Assembly (NCBI GenBank): GCA_902775345.1
Contig: CACYLW010000002.1
Span: 62,001-126,000, forward strand
Source of the DNA: an uncultured Eubacteriales bacterium
GTDB taxonomy: Bacteria; Bacillota; Clostridia; Peptostreptococcales; Anaerovoracaceae
DNA: 64,000 nt
Reading direction: 5' to 3'
Part shown: positions 51,128 to 59,810 of the stretch, in pieces
Layout of the letters: every line of letters begins with the position of its first letter
Numbering within the stretch: the stretch's first letter is position 1
Translations under genes and position numbers: made by a program
Notes under the pieces: model-generated
What the model was told of the DNA's origin: nothing
The model's input: only the letters and a program-made list of their open reading frames with translations
Database searches by the model: none

Positions 51128-54010
51128 ATGATCAGTTGTACCATAAACGGCAAAAAACGGTCATTCGATATCGACCCTACAAAGAGGCTCCGCGAGATGC
51201 TGCTGATGAACGGCAACTTCGCCGTCCGCGACAGCGACGATGCCGAAGGATTCTGCGGAAGCGACACAGTACTGCTCAACGGAACTCCGGTATTCTCGAA
51301 CCTCATCCTCGCAGGAGAAGCCGAAGGCTGCAAGATCGTCACTCCTGACAGCTTAGGAGATTCATTGCATCTGAGTGTAGTGCAGCAGGCTCTCATCGAC
51401 GCGGGAGTCGTACAGAGCGCATATAACGCTCCTGCAGCTGCGCTCCTGATGACATGGCTGTTCGAGAACAATCCGATGCCTTCAAGAGAAGAAGTAAAAG
51501 ATGTGCTCTCAGGCATATTCATAAGAGATGCCGGCTACGAGCATTATTACCTGGCTGCCGATCTGATAAAAGAAAAGATCGCTACAGGGAAATATCAGTC
51601 AAAGATAGCGCCTGAGTTCAGACCTCATCTCAAGGCTGTAGGCAAGGTAAAACCAAAGATCGATGCGCCTCAGCTCGTATCCGGTGAGAGGGCGTTCGTT
51701 GAGGATTATGTGGATGATGATACATGCTACATGGTCGTTCTCCGCTCGCCTTACGCACAGGCCTATGTCAACAAAATAGATACATCGAAAGCGGAAGCTC
51801 TGCCGGGAGTCATAAAGGTCATCACAGCTTACAACTGCTCTGATGCGACATACATGTCAGCCGGACAGGGCAATCCTGAACCTTCGCCTCATGACAGAAA
51901 ACTGCTCAATAAGAAGGTCAGGCACGTCGGTGACCGTGTGGCTGCTATCGTCGCTGAGACGCTCGAAGAAGCAATAAAGGCACGTGATCTCATCGAAGTG
52001 GAATACGAGCCTCTGGAGGCTGTATTTACGGTCGAGGAGGCCATGGCGGAGGGAGCTCCGCTGGTGCACAACGGAAGGGTACAGTACAACGCCGGCGCGC
52101 CGGCTGACCTCGACGAGTATAACGCCAGACTGTCCGGAGACGAGAGAGAGGGCAAGGTAGTTTACCAGTTCCCGCTCCACGGAGACATACTCCACAATGT
52201 GGCGGCAGCAAACCACGGCGGCATCGGAGATGTCGACAAGGCATTTGAAGAGGCTGATGCAGTCGTTGAGGCCACGTACCAGACAAGCCAGATCCAGCAC
52301 ACGCCTCTGGAGACGCACATCTGCTTCTCAAAGATCGAGAATGGAAGGCTCATCATCTATGCGAGCACTCAGGTACCTTACCACGTGCGCCGCATCGTCA
52401 GCTGGGTCACGGGCCTTTCGGAAAACAAGATACACGTAATAAAGACCAGAGTCGGAGGCGGTTACGGCTCCAAGCAGGATATCCTTGTAGAGGATCTGAC
52501 TGCTTACGCTTCATTCGTAACCGGCAGACCTGTGCTTTATCACAATACGCGTGAGGAGGAGTTCATCGCGAACTCCACCAGACACCCGATGCGCGTCCAT
52601 GTAAAGATGGGCGGCAAGAAGGACGGCTCCATAACGGGCATTTACATGAAGGTGGATGCGAACACCGGTCCTTACGGAAACCACGCGCTTACAGTGCCGA
52701 TGAACAGCTGCTCGAAGACTCTGCCGCTGTTCAAGTGCGACAACATGAAATACGATCTTACGATCTACTACACCAACACGCCGCCGGCAGGAGCTTATCA
52801 GGGATACGGCACGCCTAAGGGCACGTACGGACTCATGATGGCGATGTGCGAGCTGGCTGACAAGTTGGGAGTAGACTACAAGGAGATGGTACTTAAGAAC
52901 CATGTCGAGGAAGGCTACATGCTCGAGATCCTCAAGGGTCTTGGTGAAGGCCGTGAAGGCAACGTAGTACCTGTAGGTTCGTGCGGACTGAGAGAAGCTG
53001 TGGAGAAAGGCTGCGACATGATCGAGTGGGGCAAGCGTGTGGAAAGCGACGACCCTGACTGGAAGATCGGCAAGGGCTTTGCGATGATAATGCAGGGCTC
53101 CGGACTCCCTGGCCTCGATCACGCAAATGCCATAGCCAAGCTCGAAATGGACGGATCGATAATCGTGCTCTCGGGAGCTGCGGATATCGGCACCGGCCTT
53201 GATACCATAATCGCAAAGGTGGCAAGCGACATCCTCTGCGTACCTATGGAAAGAATAACCGTGCTTTCAGGTGATACGGACTCCGGCGCCTTCGATACAG
53301 GCTCATATGCATCGTCCGGAACCTTCTTCAGCGGCAATGCGGCAGTCGTTGCATCCACCAATCTGAAGGAAAAGATCCTCGACGAGGCCGCATATCAGCT
53401 TGGAGAAGACAAGGACGACATCGAAGTCGACTGGCCGGGAGTGGCAAGATCGAAGAAAACCGGTAAAGAATTATCGTATTATGACATAATCCACACCGCT
53501 ACTTCGGGAACCGGCCGCGGACATCTGATCGCTCCGGGAAGCTTCACGACTGCAGCATCCTCCGTACCTTACGGAGCGCATTTCGCGCAGGTAGCTGTAA
53601 ATGTGAAGACCGGTGAGGTAAAGGTCCAGAAGTTCTATGCGATACAGGACGCAGGCACTCCTATAAACCCTGAGGCTGCTCTCTGCCAGATGTACGGCGC
53701 GGCACTCAAGTCCATAGGTCACAGCCTGTATGAGGATATGATCCTCGATAAAGACGGACGCTGCGTGAACGCCAACATGACTGACTACGGAGTACCTATG
53801 ATCTCTGAGCAGCCTGATGACTTCAAGGCAGTACTGATAGACGTGGACGATCCGGACGGCCCGTTCGGAGCTAAATCCATATCGGAGATCGCGTGCAATG
53901 GCGCGGCTCCTGCCATAGGCAACGCCATCCACGACGCCTGCGGCGTCTGGGTAAGAAGCTGGCCTATGACACCTGAAAAGATACTTAGAGGACTGGGAAA
54001 GATAAAGTAA
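51128..54010 (+). CDS. xdhD: XdhD-type molybdenum hydroxylase with degenerate [2Fe-2S] domain
   Basis: 960 residues behind a strong AAGGAGG. The N-terminal 170 residues follow the [2Fe-2S] fold but the ligands are gone: aligned to the protein at 59802, positions equal to cluster Cys read D38, C43, D46, N58, S97, N100, I132 and D134, so only one of eight remains. The Mo domain (about 185-960) is complete, with Gly-Gly-Gly-Tyr-Gly-Ser-Lys-Gln and a C-terminal Gly-Ala-Lys-Ser-Ile-Ser-Glu carrying the catalytic Glu. The usual Ala-Phe-Arg-Gly-Phe-Gly reads Ala-Tyr-Gln-Gly-Tyr-Gly, losing the active-site Arg. From memory, E. coli XdhD shares these changes. The substrate is a purine-related compound, not settled. 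Confidence 0.9.
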   Translation: MISCTINGKKRSFDIDPTKRLREMLLMNGNFAVRDSDDAEGFCGSDTVLLNGTPVFSNLILAGEAEGCKIVTPDSLGDSLHLSVVQQALIDAGVVQSAYNAPAAALLMTWLFENNPMPSREEVKDVLSGIFIRDAGYEHYYLAADLIKEKIATGKYQSKIAPEFRPHLKAVGKVKPKIDAPQLVSGERAFVEDYVDDDTCYMVVLRSPYAQAYVNKIDTSKAEALPGVIKVITAYNCSDATYMSAGQGNPEPSPHDRKLLNKKVRHVGDRVAAIVAETLEEAIKARDLIEVEYEPLEAVFTVEEAMAEGAPLVHNGRVQYNAGAPADLDEYNARLSGDEREGKVVYQFPLHGDILHNVAAANHGGIGDVDKAFEEADAVVEATYQTSQIQHTPLETHICFSKIENGRLIIYASTQVPYHVRRIVSWVTGLSENKIHVIKTRVGGGYGSKQDILVEDLTAYASFVTGRPVLYHNTREEEFIANSTRHPMRVHVKMGGKKDGSITGIYMKVDANTGPYGNHALTVPMNSCSKTLPLFKCDNMKYDLTIYYTNTPPAGAYQGYGTPKGTYGLMMAMCELADKLGVDYKEMVLKNHVEEGYMLEILKGLGEGREGNVVPVGSCGLREAVEKGCDMIEWGKRVESDDPDWKIGKGFAMIMQGSGLPGLDHANAIAKLEMDGSIIVLSGAADIGTGLDTIIAKVASDILCVPMERITVLSGDTDSGAFDTGSYASSGTFFSGNAAVVASTNLKEKILDEAAYQLGEDKDDIEVDWPGVARSKKTGKELSYYDIIHTATSGTGRGHLIAPGSFTTAASSVPYGAHFAQVAVNVKTGEVKVQKFYAIQDAGTPINPEAALCQMYGAALKSIGHSLYEDMILDKDGRCVNANMTDYGVPMISEQPDDFKAVLIDVDDPDGPFGAKSISEIACNGAAPAIGNAIHDACGVWVRSWPMTPEKILRGLGKIK

Positions 54011-54031
54011 TACCGGAAGGGAGGATCAGAA

Positions 54032-55372
54032 ATGCTTTTAATCGGTAACGGACAACTAATTACAAGAGATCCTGAGTTTCCTTATCTGAAGGACGGTGCT
54101 GTCGTCATCGACGGAGAAGTCATCAAGGCAGTGGGGTCGTTCGCAGATATGAAGGCAGCTTATCCTGATGCGGAGTTCGTTGACGCAAAGGGAGGCATCA
54201 TCATGCCGGGTCTTATCAATGCGCATACGCATATCTATTCAGGCCTTGCAAGAGGACTTTCAATAGCAGGAAACAACCCTACCAACTTCTTCGAAGTGCT
54301 CGACGGCACATGGTGGAACATCGACAGACACCTCACCATAGACGGAACGAAGGCCTGCGCTTATGCAACCATACTCGACTGCATCAGAGACGGTGTTACG
54401 ACTATCTTCGACCACCACGCAAGCTTCTGCGAGATCCCGGGTTCGCTTTTCGCGATCAAGGATGTCGCAAAGGAACTGGGCATGAGATCCTGCCTCTGCT
54501 ATGAGGTATCCGAAAGAGACGGAGCCGAGAAGACAGCTCAGAGCATCCAGGAGAACGTCGACTTCGCGAAGTGGGCTATCAAAGAGGATGACGACATGAT
54601 CAAGGCCATGTTCGGCGGACACGCTCTCTTTACGATCTCGGACAAGACATTCGAGAAGATGGTAGAGGCCAACGACGGCATGACAGGATTCCATATCCAC
54701 GTTTCCGAGGGCATGAACGACGTTTATGACAGCCTTAGAAACTACGGATGCAAGCCTATCAACAGGCTGCTCTACAACGGCCTGCTCGGAGAAAAGACAA
54801 TGCTCGGACACTGCATCCACGTGAGCCCGGCCGAGATGGACATCATCAAGGAGACAGGCACAATGGTGGTCAACAACCCTGAGTCCAACATGGGCAATGC
54901 CGTAGGCTGCGCACCAGTGCTTCAGATGATGGCAAAGGGCATCACAGTCGGCATGGGTACAGATGCTTATACGCACGACATGCTGGAGAGCCTCAAGGTG
55001 TTCCTCATAATCCAGAGACATAACGCGGCAATGCCTAACGTCGCATGGGGCGAGGACTGCACGATGCTCTTCGAGAACAACAGAAAGATCGCTGCCAAGT
55101 ACTTCAAGAAACCTCTGGGCATCCTGAAGGAGGGCGCTGCGGCAGACGTCATCGTAATGGATTACAAGCCGTTCACACCGTTCTCGGATGAGAACATCGA
55201 CGGCCACATGATCTTCGGAATGATGGGCAAGAACTGCAGAACAACGATAATCAACGGAAAGGTTCTCTACAAAGACAGAGAATTCGTAGACATCGATGAA
55301 GAGGCGATCAACGCCTGGACCCTCGAACAGAGCAAGAAGCTCTGGGGAGAACTTAATCACAGAGAATATTAA
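54032..55372 (+). CDS. ssnA: Putative aminohydrolase SsnA
   Basis: 446 residues, the length of SsnA. Amidohydrolase metal motifs: Gly-Leu-Ile-Asn-Ala-His-Thr-His, His-Ile-His-Val-Ser-Glu, Gly-His-Cys-Ile-His-Val and Gly-Thr-Asp-Ala-Tyr-Thr-His-Asp. This group is related to guanine deaminase and chlorohydrolases and would deaminate or ring-open a purine derivative. It lies between xdhD and ygfK, as in the known purine/urate degradation sets. The ribosome binding site is GGGAGG. Confidence 0.93.
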   Translation: MLLIGNGQLITRDPEFPYLKDGAVVIDGEVIKAVGSFADMKAAYPDAEFVDAKGGIIMPGLINAHTHIYSGLARGLSIAGNNPTNFFEVLDGTWWNIDRHLTIDGTKACAYATILDCIRDGVTTIFDHHASFCEIPGSLFAIKDVAKELGMRSCLCYEVSERDGAEKTAQSIQENVDFAKWAIKEDDDMIKAMFGGHALFTISDKTFEKMVEANDGMTGFHIHVSEGMNDVYDSLRNYGCKPINRLLYNGLLGEKTMLGHCIHVSPAEMDIIKETGTMVVNNPESNMGNAVGCAPVLQMMAKGITVGMGTDAYTHDMLESLKVFLIIQRHNAAMPNVAWGEDCTMLFENNRKIAAKYFKKPLGILKEGAAADVIVMDYKPFTPFSDENIDGHMIFGMMGKNCRTTIINGKVLYKDREFVDIDEEAINAWTLEQSKKLWGELNHREY

Positions 55373-55428
55373 GAGAAAACTATAAGCTGTAATGCAAATG
55401 TAGATGTAGATAGGAACGGAGGTATTGT

Positions 55429-58422
55429 ATGAGTGACATTATGCGACCAATGCCTTATAAGCAACTGCTGAACTGGGTACTGGACGAGTATGAAAAAAGC
55501 GGAAGCATCTTCGGCGTTTCCAAGCTGGTAAAACACACAAACGGACAGGCTCTGCCTATCTTCGATGAGAAGATCGAGTCGCCGTTCGGACCTGCTGCCG
55601 GCCCTAACACACAGCTGGCACAGAATATCATCGCATCGTATGTTGCAGGATCCAGATTCTTCGAGCTGAAGACCGTTCAGGTAATGGACGGTGCAGAACT
55701 CGCAGCCTGTGTTGCGAAGCCATGCATCACTGCGCACGATGAATGCTATAACTGCGAGTGGTCGACAGAACTTTATGTACCTCAGGCTTATGAAGAGTAT
55801 GTAAAAGCGTGGTTTATCTGCAAGATCCTGTCGAAAGAACTCGGCCTTGGTGATCCTGACGGCTTCGTATTCAACATGTCCGTCGGATACGACCTTGAAG
55901 GTATCAAGACACCTAAGGTAAACAAATATATCGAAGAGATGAAAGATGCCTCGGATACAGACGTATTCAAGGATGCAATGGCGGTATCGCTGCAGGCTGC
56001 AAAGGATGGCAGATTCAAAAATGTAGATGAGGACTTCATCAAGGCGATCCCTGCAAGGATCTCGAACTCCATTACAGAGTCGACACTTCACGGATGCCCG
56101 CCTGATGAGATCGAGAGGATCGCTTCCTATCTCATCACAGAGAAGGGCCTCAACACATTCATCAAGTGCAACCCGACTCTGCTCGGATATGAGTTCGCCA
56201 GAAAGCGCCTCGATTCGCTCGGATTCGACTACATCGCGTTCGACGATCATCATTTCCTCGAAGACCTGCAGTGGGAGGATGCCGTTCCGATGTTTGAGCG
56301 TCTGCAGGCTCTCTGCGACGAGAAGGGACTTGAGTTCGGCGTCAAGCTGACCAACACGTTCCCTGTAGACGTCAAGGCCGGCGAGCTTCCATCGGAAGAG
56401 ATGTACATGGCCGGACGCAGCCTGTTCCCTCTGAGCATCTATCTTGCCGAGAAGATCTCGAAACAGTTCAACGGCAAGCTGAGGATCAGTTATTCAGGCG
56501 GTGCTGACTACTTCAACATCAAGGAGATATTCGAGGCAGGCATCTGGCCTATAACAATGGCTACGACCATCCTGAAACCGGGTGGATATCAGAGGATGTC
56601 GCAGATCGGCGAGAAGCTGATGGAATGCGGCCATGAGAGATTCAGCGGAGTGGATATCGAAAAGGTAGGAGCTCTTGTTGAGATGTCTCAGGGACCGAGG
56701 AACCAGAAGCCTATCAAGCCGCTTCCTAATCGCAAGAGTGATGAGGAACTTCCGATGCTCGACTGCTTCCACGCTCCTTGCAGCGGCGGATGCCCGATCG
56801 AGCAGGATATCCCTGCATATCTGGAGGCAATGGAAGAAGGCAGAGTGGAAGACGCTCTTAAGATAATCCTCGAAAAGAACGCGCTGCCATTCACTACAGG
56901 AACGATCTGTCCGCACACATGCGCTGACAGGTGCATGAGAAACCACTATGAATCCGCACTCAGGATCCGCGAGGTGAAGCTGATGGCTGCAGAGGCGGGA
57001 TTCGACAAGGTGCTGCCTCAGCTCAAGGCTGCAGCTGCTGCAGACAAGAAAGTGGCAGTTATCGGAGGAGGTCCTGCAGGACTTGCCGCAGCATCGTTCC
57101 TCAGCCGCGCAGGCGCTGACGTAACAGTCTTTGAAAAGAACGACAAAATGGGCGGAGTACCTCGCTATGTGATCCCTGGATTCAGGATCGGAGATGACGC
57201 TCTCGACAAGGATGTGGCTCTCTGCTCGGCATACGGCGCCAAGATGGTCACCGGAAGAGAGATTGCTTCCGTACAGGAACTCAAAGATGAGGGCTTCACA
57301 GACATCATCGTGGCGATCGGTGCATGGGCGCACGGACGCAAGGCTCTGAAGTACGGCGACGAATACGATGCGCTTGAGTTCCTCGCGGCAGTAAAGGCTG
57401 CGCCTGGATCGATAGACCTCGGTACCGACGTAGTAGTTGTCGGCGGTGGCAACACAGCCATGGACGTGGCAAGAGCTGCGAAGATCCAGCCGGGAGTAGA
57501 GCATGTACGCCTCGTATACAGAAGAGACAGAAGGAACATGCCTGCTGATGAGGAAGAACTGGTAATGGCTATAGAGGACGGAGTTGAGTTCATGGAACTC
57601 CTCGCACCTGTAGGCGCGGAGAACGGCGTTCTGAAGTGCGAGATCTGCAGACTCGGAGAGCCTGACGCAAGCGGCAGACGTTCACCTGTAGGAACAGGCG
57701 AATTCTGTGAAGTGCCTGCAACAGCAGTTATTTGCGCGGTAGGCGAGAGGATAAAGACCGGACTGTACGAAGCCGCCGGAGCTGAGCTCACTGAGAAGGG
57801 CGCGCCTGTCGTGGATGAGAATCTCATGACAACAGTACCTGGACTCTATGCGGCAGGCGACTGCAGAAGAGGTCCGGCTACAGTAGTAAAGGCTATCGCT
57901 GATGCTCAGACCATCGCTGCAGCGATCATCGGAGCCGACTTCAGCAAGTATGCTGAACTTGACGCCAAGGGAGACATGGAGAAACTGCTTGCGCGCAAGG
58001 GCGACCTCGTCGACCCTCCTGCAGACAAGCCTGACAACAGATGCCTCGGATGCTCAACAGTATGTGAGGTCTGCGCGGATGTATGTCCTAACAGGGCGAA
58101 CGTCGTAATCGATGTACCGTTCTTCGAAAAACCGCAGATCCTGCATGTCGACGGAATGTGCAACGAGTGCGGCAACTGCGCTATCTTCTGTCCGTACAGC
58201 GGACGTCCTTACAAGGATAAATTCACTCTGTTCTGGAGCGAGGAAGACTTCGCGGACAGCGAGAACAACGGCTTCCTGCCTCTCGAAGACAGAAAGGTAC
58301 GCGTAAGGCTCTTCGGAAACGTCGCAGACTACGACCTGGACGATGCGAAGTGCGGTCTTCCGGATGGAATAGCAGCATTTATAAAGGCTGTTATCAGAGA
58401 TTACGGATATTTAATGGCATAA
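55429..58422 (+). CDS. ygfK: YgfK, multi-domain flavin/iron-sulfur oxidoreductase
   Basis: 997 residues. Residues 1 to about 420 form a dihydropyrimidine/dihydroorotate dehydrogenase-like barrel. Residues about 440-530 carry the GltD-type Fe-S cysteines (Cys-Ser-Gly-Gly-Cys-Pro and Cys-Pro-His-Thr-Cys-Ala-Asp-Arg-Cys). Next is an FAD/NAD(P) module with Val-Ile-Gly-Gly-Gly-Pro-Ala-Gly-Leu-Ala and a second Val-Val-Gly-Gly-Gly-Asn-Thr-Ala. The C-terminal 130 residues hold a ferredoxin-like pair of Cys clusters (Cys-Asn-Glu-Cys-Gly-Asn-Cys...Cys-Pro). It was once called a selenate reductase subunit; in purine-degrading clusters it is better seen as a reductase or oxidase acting on a purine ring, using NAD(P)H. 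Confidence 0.93.
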   Translation: MSDIMRPMPYKQLLNWVLDEYEKSGSIFGVSKLVKHTNGQALPIFDEKIESPFGPAAGPNTQLAQNIIASYVAGSRFFELKTVQVMDGAELAACVAKPCITAHDECYNCEWSTELYVPQAYEEYVKAWFICKILSKELGLGDPDGFVFNMSVGYDLEGIKTPKVNKYIEEMKDASDTDVFKDAMAVSLQAAKDGRFKNVDEDFIKAIPARISNSITESTLHGCPPDEIERIASYLITEKGLNTFIKCNPTLLGYEFARKRLDSLGFDYIAFDDHHFLEDLQWEDAVPMFERLQALCDEKGLEFGVKLTNTFPVDVKAGELPSEEMYMAGRSLFPLSIYLAEKISKQFNGKLRISYSGGADYFNIKEIFEAGIWPITMATTILKPGGYQRMSQIGEKLMECGHERFSGVDIEKVGALVEMSQGPRNQKPIKPLPNRKSDEELPMLDCFHAPCSGGCPIEQDIPAYLEAMEEGRVEDALKIILEKNALPFTTGTICPHTCADRCMRNHYESALRIREVKLMAAEAGFDKVLPQLKAAAAADKKVAVIGGGPAGLAAASFLSRAGADVTVFEKNDKMGGVPRYVIPGFRIGDDALDKDVALCSAYGAKMVTGREIASVQELKDEGFTDIIVAIGAWAHGRKALKYGDEYDALEFLAAVKAAPGSIDLGTDVVVVGGGNTAMDVARAAKIQPGVEHVRLVYRRDRRNMPADEEELVMAIEDGVEFMELLAPVGAENGVLKCEICRLGEPDASGRRSPVGTGEFCEVPATAVICAVGERIKTGLYEAAGAELTEKGAPVVDENLMTTVPGLYAAGDCRRGPATVVKAIADAQTIAAAIIGADFSKYAELDAKGDMEKLLARKGDLVDPPADKPDNRCLGCSTVCEVCADVCPNRANVVIDVPFFEKPQILHVDGMCNECGNCAIFCPYSGRPYKDKFTLFWSEEDFADSENNGFLPLEDRKVRVRLFGNVADYDLDDAKCGLPDGIAAFIKAVIRDYGYLMA

Positions 58423-58440
58423 AGTTTAAGGAAAATTTAT

Positions 58441-59232
58441 ATGTTGGTTGTAATTAAAGGCGCCGGCGATCTTGCCAGCGGAATAGCCCTGAGACTGCAC
58501 CGCTCAAGAATCGATGTGGTCATGACGGAACTGCCGGTGCCTCTGGCGGTACGCAGGACGGTGGCTTTTTCGGAAGCCATCCGTCTTGGCAGTACTGTAG
58601 TTGAAGATGTTAAGGCTGAAAGAGCCAAAAATACTGATGAGGTGAGGGCGTGCCTTGCAAGGGGTGTGATACCTGTACTGGAAGATCCTGAGGCTGAGAT
58701 CGTAAAGATCCTGAAGCCGGAGGTCGTTGTCGACGCGATCCTCGCCAAAAGAAACACCGGAACTTCAATTAATGACGCGAAACTGGTCATCGGAGTAGGC
58801 CCGGGGTTTTATGCAGGCAGGGACTGCCACGCGGTAATAGAGACAAAACGCGGGCACACACTTGGAAGAGTCATCAGAGAAGGATCGGCTATTCCGAATA
58901 CCGGTGTTCCGGGAAATGTCGGAGGCCAGACCATAAGACGTCTGCTGAAGGCGCCGGCCGACGGCATATTCCATCCTGAGAAGGAGATCGGAGACCTGGT
59001 CAGGGAAGGGGACCGTGTCGGAAATGTTGACGGGGTTCCTGTGTGCGCGCTCACTGACGGAAAGATCAGGGGGCTGCTTCAGGACGGTGTTCATGTAACT
59101 AAAGGACTGAAGTCAGGAGATGTCGATCCGAGAGGAGCCTCGGTCGACCATATGACAGTATCTGATAAAGCCATGTCGATAGGCGGCGGAGTATTGGAAG
59201 CTATCCTTTCATATGCCGGGGACAGGCTGTGA
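58441..59232 (+). CDS. yqeB: Selenium-dependent molybdenum hydroxylase accessory protein YqeB (EF2563 family)
   Basis: 263 residues. It opens with Val-Val-Ile-Lys-Gly-Ala-Gly-Asp-Leu-Ala-Ser-Gly, a Rossmann-like start, and contains Gly-Val-Gly-Pro-Gly-Phe-Tyr-Ala-Gly and Gly-Gly-Gly-Val-Leu-Glu-Ala-Ile near the end. The family is a genomic marker for Mo hydroxylases that carry labile selenium. It sits between ygfK and the polyferredoxin. It probably helps place selenium on the cofactor, but the chemistry is not known. Confidence 0.9.
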   Translation: MLVVIKGAGDLASGIALRLHRSRIDVVMTELPVPLAVRRTVAFSEAIRLGSTVVEDVKAERAKNTDEVRACLARGVIPVLEDPEAEIVKILKPEVVVDAILAKRNTGTSINDAKLVIGVGPGFYAGRDCHAVIETKRGHTLGRVIREGSAIPNTGVPGNVGGQTIRRLLKAPADGIFHPEKEIGDLVREGDRVGNVDGVPVCALTDGKIRGLLQDGVHVTKGLKSGDVDPRGASVDHMTVSDKAMSIGGGVLEAILSYAGDRL

Positions 59233-59248
59233 AGAACTGGAGACAAAA

Positions 59249-59788
59249 ATGGCTAAGAGAATCAAAAAAACTTCATATGTCCGCTGCAGAGGGGGAAGCC
59301 CGTTGCTTGAAGGGATAGACAGAGCTGCGCTCCCCGGAGACTGCGGCGCGATACTCGAGTTATATCCTGATGGTATAAGTAAATGCAGATACGGATGCCT
59401 CGGAGGCGGCTCGTGCGAAGCTGCCTGTCATCTTGCGGCCATCAAGGTCGTGGACGGAGGCCCTCCGGTCATTGACAATGAAAAATGTGTTGGCTGCGGC
59501 CTCTGCGTGCGTGTCTGCCCTCAGAACCTCATTGAGATCATATTACCGGACAGAAACATACAGCCCAAATGCAGTAACCGTGACCTCGGAAAAGCCGCGC
59601 GCGAGGCATGTGACAATTCATGCATCGCCTGCCGCATATGTGAGAGGGAATGTCCTGCCGGTGCGGTCACTGTTGCGGATGGAAAACCTGTGATCGATCC
59701 TGCGGTCTGCATTTGCTGTGGCATGTGCGCAGTCAAGTGCTCTCGCGGAGTCATCAGGGATTCCAACGGAATTATGACTGCTGACTGA
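59249..59788 (+). CDS. Polyferredoxin, RnfB-like Fe-S protein
   Basis: 179 residues from ATG 59249, six bases after GGAG; an ATG at 59213 lies inside yqeB and has no ribosome binding site. It has an RnfB-like cysteine group (Cys-Arg-Tyr-Gly-Cys-Leu-Gly...Cys-Glu-Ala-Ala-Cys) and two or three ferredoxin motifs (Cys-Val-Gly-Cys-Gly-Leu-Cys, Cys-Ile-Ala-Cys-Arg-Ile-Cys, Cys-Ile-Cys-Cys-Gly-Met-Cys). No membrane segment. Directly upstream of the fused hydroxylase, which lacks an FAD subunit, it is the obvious candidate for its electron acceptor. Confidence 0.9.
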   Translation: MAKRIKKTSYVRCRGGSPLLEGIDRAALPGDCGAILELYPDGISKCRYGCLGGGSCEAACHLAAIKVVDGGPPVIDNEKCVGCGLCVRVCPQNLIEIILPDRNIQPKCSNRDLGKAAREACDNSCIACRICERECPAGAVTVADGKPVIDPAVCICCGMCAVKCSRGVIRDSNGIMTAD

Positions 59789-59810
59789 TCTGACAGAGGA
59801 GGTGAGTACC

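Noticed and set aside
54260-55360. 366-codon minus-strand frame opposite ssnA, and similar frames opposite ygfK (56494-57504) and the M20D gene (36540-37634)
   Set aside because: Shadow frames of well-supported genes, with no ribosome binding site and His/Val/Arg-rich translations lacking motifs.
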